Source: Nemophila menziesii
Taxonomy: Eukaryota; Streptophyta; Magnoliopsida; Boraginales; Hydrophyllaceae
Direction: 5' to 3'
Assembly: GCA_029959085.1 (NCBI GenBank)
Contig: JARWIR010000005.1
Coordinates: forward strand, 33,349,350-33,413,349
Length of the DNA stretch: 64,000 bases
Below, piece by piece: positions 13,392-25,439 of this stretch. Below the pieces are notes generated by a model, which ran no database searches, had not been told where the DNA came from, and worked only from the letters and a program-made list of their open reading frames with translations. Position 1 is the stretch's first letter; each line of letters opens with the position of its first letter. A program made the position numbers and the translations under genes.

Positions 13392-13646
13392 CTCCCTCCG
13401 TCCACTTTTATTTGTCTTTCTTTCTAAAAGGAGGTGTCCAACAAAATTTGTCCCTTTTATATTATCAAGACATTTTTTCTTCCATTTTTTCAATATCACA
13501 CTTAGTTAATAAGTTAAAAGCAATGGTGCATTAAATGATATTCTATTCAATGAATAAGGGCAATATAGTAAAGAAGGAGTGTATTTAATGTCTTTTTCAA
13601 TATTTGTGCCACAAAAAGTAGGACAAATAAAAATGGACGGAGGGAG
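13392..13646. mobile_element. Stowaway-like MITE (255 bp)
   Basis: Terminal inverted repeats CTCCCTCCGTCCACTTTTAT at both ends, each flanked by TA (13390-13391, 13647-13648). This is the classic Stowaway (Tc1/mariner) signature CTCCCTCCGT with a TA target. Confidence 0.9.
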
Positions 13647-13899
13647 TATTAAGTATAGACCTGTCTTTTGACTATACTTTTCATTTAACCACTCGTATTT
13701 GGTAAAATCGTTTGAATTAGCATGTAGTAAAATGTGGTTTAATTTAACTGATTATAAAAATTTGTGACCACGTTTATGAAATCCAAATAAATTTATAATT
13801 AATTTTAAAAAATTTAACAACTATATATTACGTTCAGAGTTACCCATATGCATTTATTGCATATCAAATGACGTCTCAAGCCCGTTGATTCCTTTTGGA

Positions 13900-14680
13900 A
13901 GACCATACTCCGATTCTTTTAGGACGCAACTAACTTCGCTAGCCGATCCGCAAAAGTGTTGGTCTCTCGCAAGATACTTTGTATCGCATAATTCGGGTTT
14001 TGGCTAAGAAGACTCTTAATGCTTTTGATCCACCAACTTCCCGAACCTCTATCTTGACTCTCCGCCCCTATCATGTCTGGAACCACCCTTGAGTCAACCT
14101 CGACATTTAGCCTCTTTAGCCCCCCACCCAATTGTTAAAACCATGTTAGACCATCATGTAAGGCAACTACCTCTGTTAGCATAGGTAGTACTTCCCCCAA
14201 ACTCCCTGCGAACCCCCTTTAATTACTTATCTCATCTCTCAACAAACCTCCAGCTCCACTGACTACCTAACCAAATTATATTTTCCATCCACATTCAATT
14301 TAAGACCTTGCATGGGTTACTTCCACCCTACCAATGCTACAAAATTGATCTATTATATCTCTCGTTTGGCATACCTCCCCAAGCACGAACATAGTCTTTT
14401 GCTAAACCTTTTGCCTTACCTATTCAGTGTCCTGTAGTCTCTCTAACCCATGAATATTACATCATTTCCGTTTGTCCACGTTGCCCATATGATTGTTGAG
14501 AAAAAACAATTCCATGGGATACCTGCAAACGACCTTTTACTTTTGTCGTTTCTCCCCCACCACTCCGATTGTGACGCCTTGTATTATACCATCCCCATAA
14601 CTGAACACTCATCTAATGAACTTCTGAAAATGTCGATGTTGCATCGCTCACCGGCTGCTTCGATTCTGTTCTAGTGCCAT
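13900..14680 (-). pseudogene. LINE remnant, RNase H (RVT_3) end
   Basis: Minus-strand pieces in order: the pre-RNase H motif FFSTIIWATWTNGNDVIF near 14520-14460, GLKLNVDGKYN near 14310, GAGGLLRDE near 14260, and an open frame (14131-13919) ending RETNTFADRLAKLVAS, the usual end of LINE RVT_3 domains. Multiple stops; RT and endonuclease are missing. Confidence 0.75.
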
Positions 14681-14699
14681 CCATTTCTAGGTTGTTCGT

Positions 14700-15640
14700 C
14701 CGCTCTTATTGGTCACCGTACTGACTTGTCATGGCTATCATCGGCTCCAAATTTTTTTCCTCCAGGTTCCTATACCCTGCTCCAGATATGTTATTTCATT
14801 CTCTTTCAGCTGCGTTCCCAGACCCTCTTTTTTAATTACTCAATGCGAGGCTCTAGGCCACTGAGCTGCTCCAAGCGTGTCTAATGAAACTTTAATGAAT
14901 GAAGATCCTTTTTTAATAACAAAAACTGATATTAAAATATCTGTCATGTTTTTGGTGTTGTGGAGCCCTTTAAAATGGCTCAAGTCAACCAAAAATTATT
15001 TTAATGAAAGAGTGGACTGGTCCGATCAACGACAATTACAACTTTAATAGCTTTTTCATTTTAACTCTGAATCAAGAACCGTCAACTCTCACGCGCTCCT
15101 GACTTCAAGTACTACTATGAAACCAAACATATTTCTCATAATTTTTGTTAATTAGATGTGGTGACTCTTTTAAATTGATTTCCAAAGTTAGCTGGTAAAC
15201 ACTCTAGCTTTCCAAATGTGGCTTGTTTGTCCTTTAATGCCTTGACTTGGGGTTGACCTCCCTTTCTCAACTTCTTATCCTTGTCTCAGGATCTCATATC
15301 ATCCAAGTACCTAAGATCTGCACACTTAACACGCATTTTATGCACAAATAGCTCTAAAAGTAATAAATGTACAAAACAGGAAAGAAATATGAATAGGTTT
15401 AAATATTTGTAATACTCCCTCAAATAAGTCCAAATGACCACTAAAAAGATGTCTCGTAACTAGATTAATCTATCACATAAAAGGAGACATCAAGTTCGCT
15501 CTTCCATAATTTGGAATTTATTATTGCTGATGATGACTTTCCCTAAAACGACAAAAAACTACCAAAAAAGTGCATGCGATCGACTAAAATACAGAAAAGA
15601 CACCAATGGTTAAAGTCGGGACGTATTCAAGATAGACCAT
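14700..15640. other. Gene-free DNA
   Basis: No coding similarity or clear repeat structure recognised. Confidence 0.5.
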
Positions 15641-15649
15641 CTAATACTA

Positions 15650-16600
15650 GTGTTAAGATATTTGATGAACTCATGTAGGAAGTGGAAGATACATGGGACC
15701 TGGAGATCTTAGATACAATCTTTCTGGAACCGGTCCACATAAAAACGAGAGAATGCCAACCCTTAGAAGGAAGGATCAGATTCATTCACCTGACTTCATA
15801 CGCGCTCTGAAGAATACACAACTAAATCCGGATATCAAATGTGGACTTCGATAACTATATCCAAATATGCACAATCCTCAGCTCAGGGCAAATTGAATAA
15901 CCCTACAATCTGGGGAATGGTGTGAAAATCAAACTTCCCGAATAAAGTCCGTATTTTTGTTTGGAAAGCTTGCAAGAATATTTTACCTACCAGAATGAAC
16001 CTTAAAAATGAGACACTGTGCAATTGATAAGTGGTGTTACTGGTGTGATGAATATCTGGAAACTATTATTTATTTTCTACTTTCATATGCAGTTTGTAAA
16101 CATGTCTGGGAGGGTTCTTCTCTCCAAATCCGGGTCGAAGACAACCTCAACGGGGGCCTGGGAGAGTGTATCAGTAAAGTATATTATGGGATTGATAATT
16201 CAAGATTAGACAAACGGATAGTTACAACTTATATCTTGCTTATGCTATATTTGGAAACAAAAAATGAAGGCAATTTATGAGAATACACATCTTGACCTGA
16301 TAACATCATCTGAGCGGTGAATTCTGGGATGAAGGATTTTTTTAGAAACGGCTGGGACGATCTACCGAGGTATAACGCACATGAACGTCCTCGACAAGTT
16401 GACCCTGTTTGGGCTGGGGCTGAATTAACAAGGGTACAGACCATAGCCAAACGTGATGTCTCTTTTATGAAAAAACTGAACCTAGCAGAATCAGGATTGT
16501 GCAACTTGATACCAGATCGGGTGGAAGATGCTTTATTTCAAAATCAATTATGGTGGAATCGACAGCAGAAGGTGAGGCGTGAGCGATGACCGTATGCGTT
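15650..16600 (+). pseudogene. LINE remnant with zf-RVT domain
   Basis: Plus-strand motifs: WDLEILDTIFLEPVHI-like near 15700-15745, FVWKACKNILPTRMNL near 15955-16005, then a Cys/His segment (WCYWCDEYLE...VCKHVW, 16026-16110) typical of zf-RVT. Frames shift several times. The open frame 16317-16589 follows but is not clearly LINE-derived. Confidence 0.65.
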
Positions 16601-17084
16601 GTGTGTTGGGGAAATTGTCGAGCTGCATGGGAGCATGCGGTTCAAACATATTCTGCGGTGTTTAAATGGTATGGCCGACCGAACTGCGTGATCAACTAGA
16701 TGAAAGGTTACTTGGAAGGTGGGACATTCTCAGCTAGAACCCGGTTTTCTTGACTTGGAATCGGTTGAGTTGAGTCGTTCTTTGATTAGTACATGTCCAT
16801 AAAAAAAGTTGTATATCCTGTAATTCGAATATACTATTTTTTATTTGGAAAAAAAGAAGTTATTCGATAGTGTGCATGTTTGATGCCTCTGAGGCCAACC
16901 TGGTCCCACAACTTATCACTAACATGCCACGTGGAAGCATACCATTTCTAAGCAGCAATACTCTCACGAAACGCACCACTTTCCCATAGTAATTATACTC
17001 TCCTCACGCCCACCCTTGTTGGCCGCCTCTTTCCACGACCAACCCAAACCCCCCAAATTAACAATTACAAAAAAAATAAAAAAA
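16600..17084. other. Upstream region of the oxidoreductase gene
   Basis: The first 150 bp may still be LINE debris. From about 16860 this is the likely promoter and 5' UTR; an ATG at 17016 is in frame with the gene but gives an odd Lys/Pro-rich extension, so the start at 17085 is preferred. Confidence 0.5.
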
Positions 17085-18750
17085 ATGTCAATTACAACAT
17101 TTTCCCAAACGCCTCCACACCTCTGCTCCCATGCACCCTACCACACTCGATCCCGTTCTCCACCTTCATCCATGACCTTCCTCCGTCACTTCCGCCGTCG
17201 TCTATCCATCTCCGCAGCTGCCGTCCGTCAAGACACTACCGTATATTCCCCTGCACCCATCCTCACCGTCTCTCCCGCCGCTGAATCCCTGTTCAACGTC
17301 ACCATTGACGTCTCCAACTCTCCCAAAGTCGCTGCTTCTTACGCCAAACCTGGCCAGTACCTCCAGCTACGTGTCCCCCAATCCGACAAGCCTGCCTTCC
17401 TCGCAATTGCATCTCCGCCGTCTCTTACCGCTACCAAAGGCGTTTTCGAGTTTTTGATAAAATCCGTCTCTGGTTCAACCGCAGAAATACTCACGCGACT
17501 TAATAAAGGCGACGTGGTTGAGGTGACACAAGCTATGGGTAATGGTTACGATATTAATCAAATCTCTCCGCCAGAAGATTATCAAAGCGTTCTCATTTTC
17601 GCCACTGGATCTGGAATTAGGTAAATGCTCAATTTAATTTGAAATTCAATTATACGTTAGCAGAAATTCATTTTCATATTGTATTAAACATTCTATTTCG
17701 TACATTAATATCATATAAATCATCATGATTAATGATTAAAATGAAGCCTACTCAATTTAGTAGTTTGCACATATACTTTGAGTCAATGTTGATACAGTAT
17801 TAATCTGACAGTGATAAGGAATGGATTGTATCCTGACTAATAGATTAATGGCATAGAAAGAAGTCCGAAAAATATATAATGAAGCACCACACACGTTATA
17901 TAGCTCCTCTATATACCCCTTACGCTGAATTACCATTACTAAGTGATGGTAAGTTATAGAGGAGATGACTTTGCACGCAGTTTTGATAATAAAGATTGTG
18001 TATTAAGTTAACATGGTCACCCTGACTAGGTCTTATATCTTTTACAATATGGTAGTCTTTTTGGAGCTATTAATCGGTTTACTAGTTAGATTGCTAGTAA
18101 TTTCGAATTAATTTGTTCTGTTATTTATTGCGTTTGAATAACTTGTGCAGCCCAATCCGGTCTTTGATTGAGTCAGGATTTAGTGCTGGTAAGAGATCTG
18201 ATGTTAGACTGTATTATGGTGCTCGAAACCTTACAAGGATGGCTTATCAGGTGCTTTTTGTATACCTTGCTCTTTGTGTTGTTAGAAGAGCTAATTTAAA
18301 CTAATTCTTGTCTTGTTACTTAACTGCTCTAGGATAGGTTTAAAGAATGGGAAGCTTCCGGAATTCAAGTTGTGCCTGTACTATCTCAACCCGATGATAC
18401 TTGGACCGGCGAGAGTGGCTATGTACAGGTGACCGTTTTGTTTACACTCAAGTGTATGTATATAGATGTTTACAGAGAGTTATAATGTGAGACATTAATA
18501 TTTGTAGGCTGCATTTGCACGAGCCAAAAAGATTTTTAGTCCTACATCAACTGGTGCAGTTCTGTGTGGACAAAAACAGATGACTGAGGTTTGTTATTCC
18601 TTGCTTTTTTTTTTTTTTTCAAATTTTGTTTTAGTCAATCTGTATGAATGTGATATATCTGTAAGCTCATATATTTGGTGCTTGCAGGAGGTTATTTCTC
18701 TTCTTGTAGCTGATGGGGTTTCAAGTGAGAAGATTTTGAAGAATTTCTAG
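17085..18750 (+). CDS. Plastid FAD/NAD(P)-binding oxidoreductase (ferredoxin-reductase-like), 5 exons
   Basis: Exons 17085-17620, 18151-18250, 18333-18428, 18508-18588 and 18688-18750 join in frame to 291 residues. All introns are GT-AG. The first 45-50 residues are rich in Ser, Thr, Arg and His with few acids, consistent with a plastid transit peptide. The FAD-binding barrel follows (YAKPGQYLQLRVP near 90), then the NAD(P)-binding half with VLIFATGSGISPIRSLIE, where the GSGIS loop is split by intron 1. LYYGARN, GYVQAAFARAK and GAVLCGQKQM complete the fold; the C-terminus ends ILKNF. It matches my recollection of Arabidopsis At1g15140 along its length. The substrate is not established. It ends tail to tail with the next gene and lies upstream of ALIX, its Arabidopsis neighbour. 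Confidence 0.9.
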
Positions 18751-19567
18751 AGAGTGTCTCTAAATTGTTGTATTTTTGTTTGTTGCATAGTGGAAGCATT
18801 ATTTCAGCCAGTTGAGACTAGAGGATCTCAGCAATGGAACTACCACATAATAAAATTATTTACGAATTTATATTTATGATATTCAAAATTTGTAGAGTAG
18901 AAATATATATACACAATGGTGAGAAAATTCATTAGCAGAGCAAGAGGCGAAGCCATGTTGGAACTGCTGCAAGCTAAACAAGTTTAAATGCTTCTAATGT
19001 ATTTTCCCTTTATACTTATATTATCAAGAGTTTGTAGCTACCTAGTTCCATCATGCATGTTTTGATGATGAAAAACGCACTTGGTTATCTTTATGATACA
19101 CTATATTCCTTAATAGCACACGAAATTGCTCATGATATGGAGGCAGGGACGTGATTTAAAAATAAAACCCTCCCACTAAAAACTTACATCCCATTTTCTG
19201 TGATTCTTTTTCTATGGAGGTCACTGGGGACTTGGTATTAATAGCCTAATACTTCAATTCATCGCATAAAGTTTTGCTAAATTTGTTCAGTTTATATGTA
19301 TTTTTATTATCAACAGACTCTCATGGCGAGGAACCATATCCATCTCTACAAATAATTTATCTTTAGGCAACAACACAATTCCAAAAAGCAAACGAGACGT
19401 ATCATAAAAGCAAACGAGACTTATCATAACATAACAAAATATATAAATTCTGAGCACAACTGGTCTAGTTATAAATCCCATAGGAGTTTCAATGTTACAT
19501 TTTAGAAGACAAGTACATAACAGAGACATTAGATAAAATTCTAAGCATTTAAACCTAAATATGACAC
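18751..19567. other. Convergent 3' UTR region
   Basis: Space between two tail-to-tail genes. It contains their 3' UTRs (AATAAAA at 18847-18853 on plus; A/T-rich sequence on minus near 19300-19560). No further gene seen. Confidence 0.6.
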
Positions 19568-20311
19568 TCAAGGAAGTTGAGAGAGTTCCTCATTTGGTTC
19601 CTCTGAAACTTTTGGCGCTGCTTCTTCTTCTTCATGTTCTTCATGTTGTTTCATATGATGACGCTGATGATGATGATGATGGTGATGACCATGTCGTTTA
19701 CTTTTCTTGTATTTCTTTGTCTCATCATCATCATCATCAGGTGACTTGACTAAATATCTGTCATCAAAATCCGAGGATTTTGTGTTTTTTCTACTATGTT
19801 TGTGATGCTTATGACTCTTCCTATGGATAGTACCCTCACTCTCGTCACTTGAATAATCAGAATAATCCCTAGAACTTGACCTTCTATGTCTTTTATGATG
19901 ATGCCCTCTACCCCTTCTTTTCTTGATTACTGCACCATCATCATCACTTGATGATTCTGAGTCACTTGAATCATCAGATTCTGAACTAAAATCTCGATGC
20001 TTATACTTCTTATGTGAGCGCTTCTTTCTTCTCCTCTCCTCTTCCGAGGAACTATCATATTCATCACTGCTGTGTTTTCTGTGTTTCTTATGGGATTTCT
20101 TACTTTTCTTTCTCCTATACTCGTCACTCTCGCTACTATCACTGTGTGACACAGATCTCCTCTTGTGTTTGTTGGCTTTTGCCTTCCTCTCTTTTGCTTC
20201 TGCATTTATGCCAGCTTCAAGTTTTTGTTGCCATTTCAAAGGGGCTTCTTTCATCTCCTGAAATCTCTTCTTTTTCTCCTCCACAAGCTGAAGAAACTTC
20301 TTTGAGTCCAT
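19568..20311 (-). CDS. Lys/His/Ser-rich nuclear protein, FAM133-like
   Basis: One uninterrupted exon of 247 residues. The N-terminus (about 1-45) is the only ordered-looking part: MDSKKFLQLVEEKKKRFQEM followed by APLKWQQKLEA, a charged helix I associate with plant proteins labelled FAM133-like. The rest is low complexity: alternating basic stretches (KKSKKSHKKHRKH, HKRHRR) and Ser/Asp/Glu clusters (SSESDDSSDSESSSDDD), then a seven-His run and an acidic tail ending EELSQLP. Many Ser-Asp/Ser-Glu sites look like casein kinase II targets, and the basic runs could serve as nuclear localisation signals, as in splicing-speckle proteins. Function unknown. The N-terminus and an upstream non-coding exon support a real gene rather than a low-complexity artefact. 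Confidence 0.75.
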   Translation of the reverse strand: MDSKKFLQLVEEKKKRFQEMKEAPLKWQQKLEAGINAEAKERKAKANKHKRRSVSHSDSSESDEYRRKKSKKSHKKHRKHSSDEYDSSSEEERRRKKRSHKKYKHRDFSSESDDSSDSESSSDDDGAVIKKRRGRGHHHKRHRRSSSRDYSDYSSDESEGTIHRKSHKHHKHSRKNTKSSDFDDRYLVKSPDDDDDETKKYKKSKRHGHHHHHHHQRHHMKQHEEHEEEEAAPKVSEEPNEELSQLP

Positions 20312-21440
20312 TTCCGCGTAAAATACAACTCAAATCCTGCATTTTGGTATGAGGATGACCAAAAGGACATCTCAAAAAAGAGAAAGTCAACAATGTTAAT
20401 TCTTCTGATCATCAAACTCTATAAAAGCACATAGGTCAAACATTATCTAACTCAGTGTTAAACATGACAAGATTTAATATATGGGCCTTAACAAAATAGA
20501 TGCAAATACAATGACTAGTAAAACAAATACAGTTGTGAAAACAAAAAGATATGAAACGTATACAAAGACTATGCACAAGTGCTGTGATTATGCTCAGACT
20601 AGATTAAGAAACCTATGAAAATAGTAGTACCATAAACAGATCTATTTCTCTATTACTATGCACCACAAGTCAAATGTTCCGGTTCAATCACAAACTTCAA
20701 CATAAGACTAGCTAATTTGCAAAGGATATAGATATCAACATGTCCTGGAAAATTACCCTAGCACCTCTAAGGAACAATATATAAAGAAAGTAACATCTAG
20801 GAATATCCAGTATAGCAAATCGCAATGAATTGAGTTAAACACAATTTTTCAAACAGGTCTCGGGTTTCTTACCTTATAACAATTTAACCCGAGAATTGAA
20901 ATCGAAAAAAGTTTCCTCCTTTAGTAATTCCCCAAATCTTTGTTACGATCTTCCAAACAAAGATCTGCAAGCATATTTTAAACACTCAAAATCAAGCAAA
21001 ACAACCCTAATATTTTAGTCCAGATAAATTTGAACTTACTAAAGACTCAAACTTGCTGGAAATTTTTAATATATGACATACACAGATATGTATAAGTCTT
21101 GTAACCCTAAATCCCATATAAAACCCTAGATTTTGAGATTACTTTAAATTAACTGACAATTCCCAATATATAAAGAATCCGTGTCGCAAATATTGGAAAA
21201 TTATATGAATTCCGAAAGAGATCTAGAAAAATATATGATATATGATGTACAAATATATGCAAGCATGTATGTATACAGTATAAGAACCTTGATTAGCAGG
21301 AAAAAAATATAATCATGAAAAAGAAGAGAAGACTGACTTCATACCTGATGGGAGAGAGATCTGCGTAATCTTTCTGTTTTCTGTAGCAAGGGTTCAGATA
21401 TGGAGGTTTCTCTCCTGTTTTCTTCTTTTTTGTTTTGTCA
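20312..21440 (-). other. 5' UTR and 5' UTR intron of the FAM133-like gene
   Basis: On the minus strand CTCCCATCAG/GTATGA marks a donor (exon end 21345) and AAATGCAG/GATTTG an acceptor (intron end 20337), giving a leader intron 20337-21344 of about 1 kb and a non-coding first exon about 21345-21440. Leader introns of this size are common in plant RNA-processing genes and often raise expression. Confidence 0.6.
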
Positions 21441-21599
21441 ATGGTAAAGGGCAACAGCTATTATAGCTATTAAAAGGAATACGCGTATTGACTAGACTGA
21501 CTAGTCCTACACGCCGACGTTTTCCCCCCCTATTTTCTATAAATTAATTTTTTGGTCGTTTTCTATAAATAATCAAATTTTTTATTTTTTTGGAAGTGT

Positions 21600-23880
21600 C
21601 TATTTTTTTGTCGTGGTTGCCGAGATAACTCCGACTAACATTAGCCGATGCCCGTTTTGTTGAAAAGCTTGGTCAAAATTAGAATAATGACCGGTTACGA
21701 AGCATGTTCTCTGTCTGGCAGATCTTGCAAGTCTGTCGACCCATCCATTGTTATGCATAGGAGTATGTTGGAACGAGATCGGGCCGAAGCGCCGCACAAA
21801 TTCCTTAATCTTACTTAAAGTCAGATGGATTTTCCAACTTGTCGCTGACATTCGCCTGGTACCTTGAGTAACCTCAAGGTTATAAGAAGAATAGTTTTCT
21901 CCAAATTGGTGAAATTTCCCCAAAGTTTAGTAGCTTCCAGAACTGCTTCCGCTTTACCTTCGGTAACCTGTTCCACCTTGGTTTCTAGTTTGAAGCCTCT
22001 CCTCTCTTGTGTATTCCATTGATTTGAACAATCTCAATCCTTGTGGGCTCGTATGCCTCTTTGAACAAAGGGTCACACAGGATGATGATATCCAGATTTG
22101 TTTCCTTTTACTTGTCCGACTTCCTGCCATTGATGATTGCGTTGTTGGTTCTATCCTGTCGCTTCTCTCCAGTTGTTGTCGAAAAGATCTCTGTAGCCGT
22201 GTTGGTTACTCTTATCACATCATCCCCTACAATGCTTTTGTTTTCATAGATCCTTTTCATCTTGGTCTTTCATATGTTCCAGATTTGTAGGTCCAGGAAA
22301 GCTTCCATCGTCCGACCATCCCAACCTCCTTAAGAAGAAGTTTTAATAACGCCCAAAAACCAATCTCCAAGGTTCAAGTCTTGAGTATCGTGTATTTTGA
22401 TTTGCAATCCCGTACCTGCCCAGATTACCTGGCAAACTTGACAACTACGGAGTAAATGGTAAACAAATTATGTACTCTGTTGGCACCATATGCACTCCTT
22501 CATATCTGAGTGTTTCCTTTTGAAAAGTGTTTCATTAGTTGGAATCGCATTATTACATGCCTTGCACATGGAAATCCTAGCTTTTGGTATATTTGTGTTC
22601 CATATGACCTTTCATAATTCTGGTCTAGCTGTTTTGAATCTATTTGATTCTTGCAGTTTGTTAATAATTTCAATATCTATTAGTACTTTGTATCCAGTTT
22701 TAACTGTATACTTGCCATCGGTTTAAAAAGGCCAGGCAAATATATCCTTACAGTTTGTATTATAAAGTTTAATTCATAGTCTTTTTTGTGATGATTCGTT
22801 GGGGCAAGATTCATCCGATAGCTCACGATTCCATTATTTGATTCCAAACTTTCTAAGACGAGAAACAATTTCTAACTCACATTGCACTGGTTTTTCCAAC
22901 TCGTAATTAGTTTTTCCAGATGTTTTAAATTTCCAACTCACATTTCTATCTCACGGTTTCTAAGATGTTGGAAATATATACCTTTTAAAATTTTGTCGTG
23001 AGTTTTTCCAGATGTTTTAAATTTCTCTAGGCTTGGGCTCTATGTAGAGCTGTGTTCATTCTTTTGAAATATTTAAAACCCATACGTCCCAATAGTTTCC
23101 CTACCGCAATTTTTTCCCATGTGAGCCAGTGTGTTCTATGGCACTCACCCGAGCTCCGCCAAAAATTAGAGATTGCAGACATGATTTTCCTACAAGACGT
23201 GACAAGAAAAGAAAAAGTAGACACAATATATACTGGTATTGCTTGGATAATGGCTTTGATAAGTACTTATTTCCCTTCCTCAGAGAGAAGTTGAGATTTC
23301 CATCCCTCGATTTTTTTGAAATTTATCCAAGTCAGAGATTCGATTTTTGATATATTATGACATACAGAAATGCCTAGATATTTCCCAAGATCTTGTGTTT
23401 CGTTTATATTAGTATATTCACAAACCTAGTTCCTGATCTCGATCAGTGTGTCTTTACAAAAATTCATAGCTGATTTAATATAATTTATTTGTTGGCCGAG
23501 GCTTTGATGTATAGGTTAATGCTTTCCTCAAATGCTTTAATTTCTTCTTCCTCTAATCTTATAAAAACAACGAGTCATTTGCAAAAAGAAGGTGAGTTAA
23601 TTTAGGGCACTTCCTAGTAATTTAGACCCCTTTTATAATTTCTCTCGCAATATTGTCTTCAATGATACATATGAGCGATTCCGTCTTCAGTGAGAAAAGG
23701 AATGGGGATAAAGGATCCCCCTGTTCTAGACCACGTCCAGGGGTGAATTTTCCCAATCTATTGTTGATTTGGAAAGAAACGGTTGTGATACAGTTGTCGA
23801 TCCATCCTTTCCATTTGTCACAAAACCCCAACTTACGTAGGACTTTGAGTAAGAAAGACAAACTTACTTGATATTTGCTA
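21600..23880 (-). pseudogene. LINE remnant, RT to RNase H
   Basis: Minus strand, in order: RT palm (23880-23622; FSFLLKVLRKLGF-like, then PGRGLEQGDPLSPFLF), later RT/thumb part (23224-23027; FWRSSGECHRTHWLTW), zf-RVT (about 22600-22480; KARISMCKACNNAIPTNE and CIWC), and the RNase H C-terminus (21923-21600; ISFQHTPMHNNGWVDRLARSAR). Frameshifts and stops throughout. The 5' border with the gypsy fragment is near 23880. The catalytic FADD segment falls in a damaged part (23400-23620). Confidence 0.8.
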
Positions 23881-23889
23881 ACTTTTTGA

Positions 23890-25205
23890 ACACGCGACCG
23901 CAAGGTCAACTCCTAAGGAATACTGAGAGTCCTCAAAATGTTGAAGATTGTAAAGTGGTTGAACTAAGGAGTGAAAGCAAACACCCCCTTCTTTATTGGT
24001 TGAGAAGGAAAAAGAGGTTGAGAAAGAGCAAAAAAATCTGATTATGTAAGATATCATTGTCGAAGATGTAGTTGATGGTGTGATTAAAGAGGAAGCTAAG
24101 GAGCCTAACAAGGCTACGAAGAGACAAACAGAGAAAGATTTGGTTGTGAATGATAACCGTCATCCTCCCTCATTTCCATCATGTGTCCAACAGAAAAACA
24201 ATGACAAAGAGTACAAATTTGTGGAACTCATCCAAAATACGTCGAAATATCTTAAATTCATGAAGGATGTATTCTCTAACAAATGCAAATACTTTGAGGG
24301 AGAGATTATTGGTTTGCCGGAAGAATGTAGTGCAATATGTCAAAGTAAGTTTCCCCCGATTTTGAAAGATTCTGGGTGTTTCAATATTCCTTTATCCATC
24401 GGTAAAGAGTGGACCGGGAGAGCTTTGTGTGACTTAGGTGCGAGTATCAATCTCATTCCTAGGTCAGTGTTCAAAATTTTAAGGATTGGAGATACGAGGC
24501 CTACTTCCATGGTCTTACGATTGGCGGATAGGTCTATCTCCCAACCAGAAGGAAAGATTGAGGATGTGCTCGTCAATGTAAATAATTTTATAATTTTGTG
24601 TGATTTTATTATTATTGACTATGACTCATATAAGAATGTGTCCATCATATTGGGGTGTCCATTGTTAGCCACGAGGCATACTTTGATTGATGTAGAAAAT
24701 GGTGAGCTAATCATGAGAGTGCAAGATATGGAGGAAAATTTTAGCGTGTTCAAGGCAATAATATTCCCTGATTCTCTGGGTAATAGTTTTCGCTTAGACA
24801 CCATTGATCATTTAGCAGAACAGGCAACCAAGGTTGTGACAACCTTAAGTTCGGAGGAGAGAGAAATAAGAAAAGACACCACCTATCAAAGCTCCTCTGA
24901 ATCTTGAAGGGAATCCGCACCTTGCCCATTGTAAGAGGACCAAGAAGCATGCTAAGGAGGCTACGAAGGAGCCCACGAGAGAAAGAGAAAATGAGGGGTT
25001 CATCATAGGCAAAGATGTCTCATTGAGAAAGACTGATCCTCTTAATAAGTCACGTAATCACAAGAGCTCTTGGAGTGGACCATTTATGGTCACGAGGATT
25101 ATTTCTGAATATTTGGTAGGCGTGAAAGCCAAGGGATGTAAATTCCATGAGGTAGATTTACATAGCCTTACTCACTATTGTGGAGGATATGTTAGAACGA
25201 AATGA
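23890..25205 (+). pseudogene. Ty3/gypsy remnant (Athila/Tat-like): gag end, protease, integrase C-terminus
   Basis: A gag-tail segment (QLLRNTESPQNVEDCKVVEL, 23901-23960) is followed by an 827-bp open frame (24080-24907). That frame carries the aspartic protease: ALCDLGASINLIP with the catalytic DLGAS near residue 118, and IILGCPLLATRHTLIDV. Directly after comes the end of integrase (25023-25205; SSWSGPFMVTRI ... THYCGG), equivalent to the usual SRWSGPF...LKHYFGG. RT, RNase H and the integrase core are missing, so about 3 kb was deleted internally. The sequence after the stop (CATCAAGCTTAACGATGTTA) also fits Athila-type elements. Confidence 0.8.
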
Positions 25206-25439
25206 TTCGTGAGGTAACCCATCAAGCTTAACGATGTTAAACAAAAGCCAATTAAGGGTGAAATTCCATTTGTAGAAAAGTTTATTTCTTTCGTAGTGTT
25301 TATTATTATGTTAGTGTTTACATTTTGCGTCTTAGTGTGTATTACAACTAATGGGAGAGAAAAGTTTAGTATTTTGTTGTGTAGGTAAGTAGATTTGTGA
25401 GTTTGGGGTGACTTGGAGAAGAAATTTGTAAGTGCAGTA

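Noticed and set aside
16317..16589. 90-residue plus-strand frame as a host gene
   Set aside because: No recognised domain, directly downstream of LINE debris, no introns or promoter seen.
19923..20352. Plus-strand open frames of 112 residues opposite the FAM133-like gene
   Set aside because: They are shadows of its low-complexity Ser/Asp/Lys codons; the minus-strand frame has the conserved N-terminus and leader intron.
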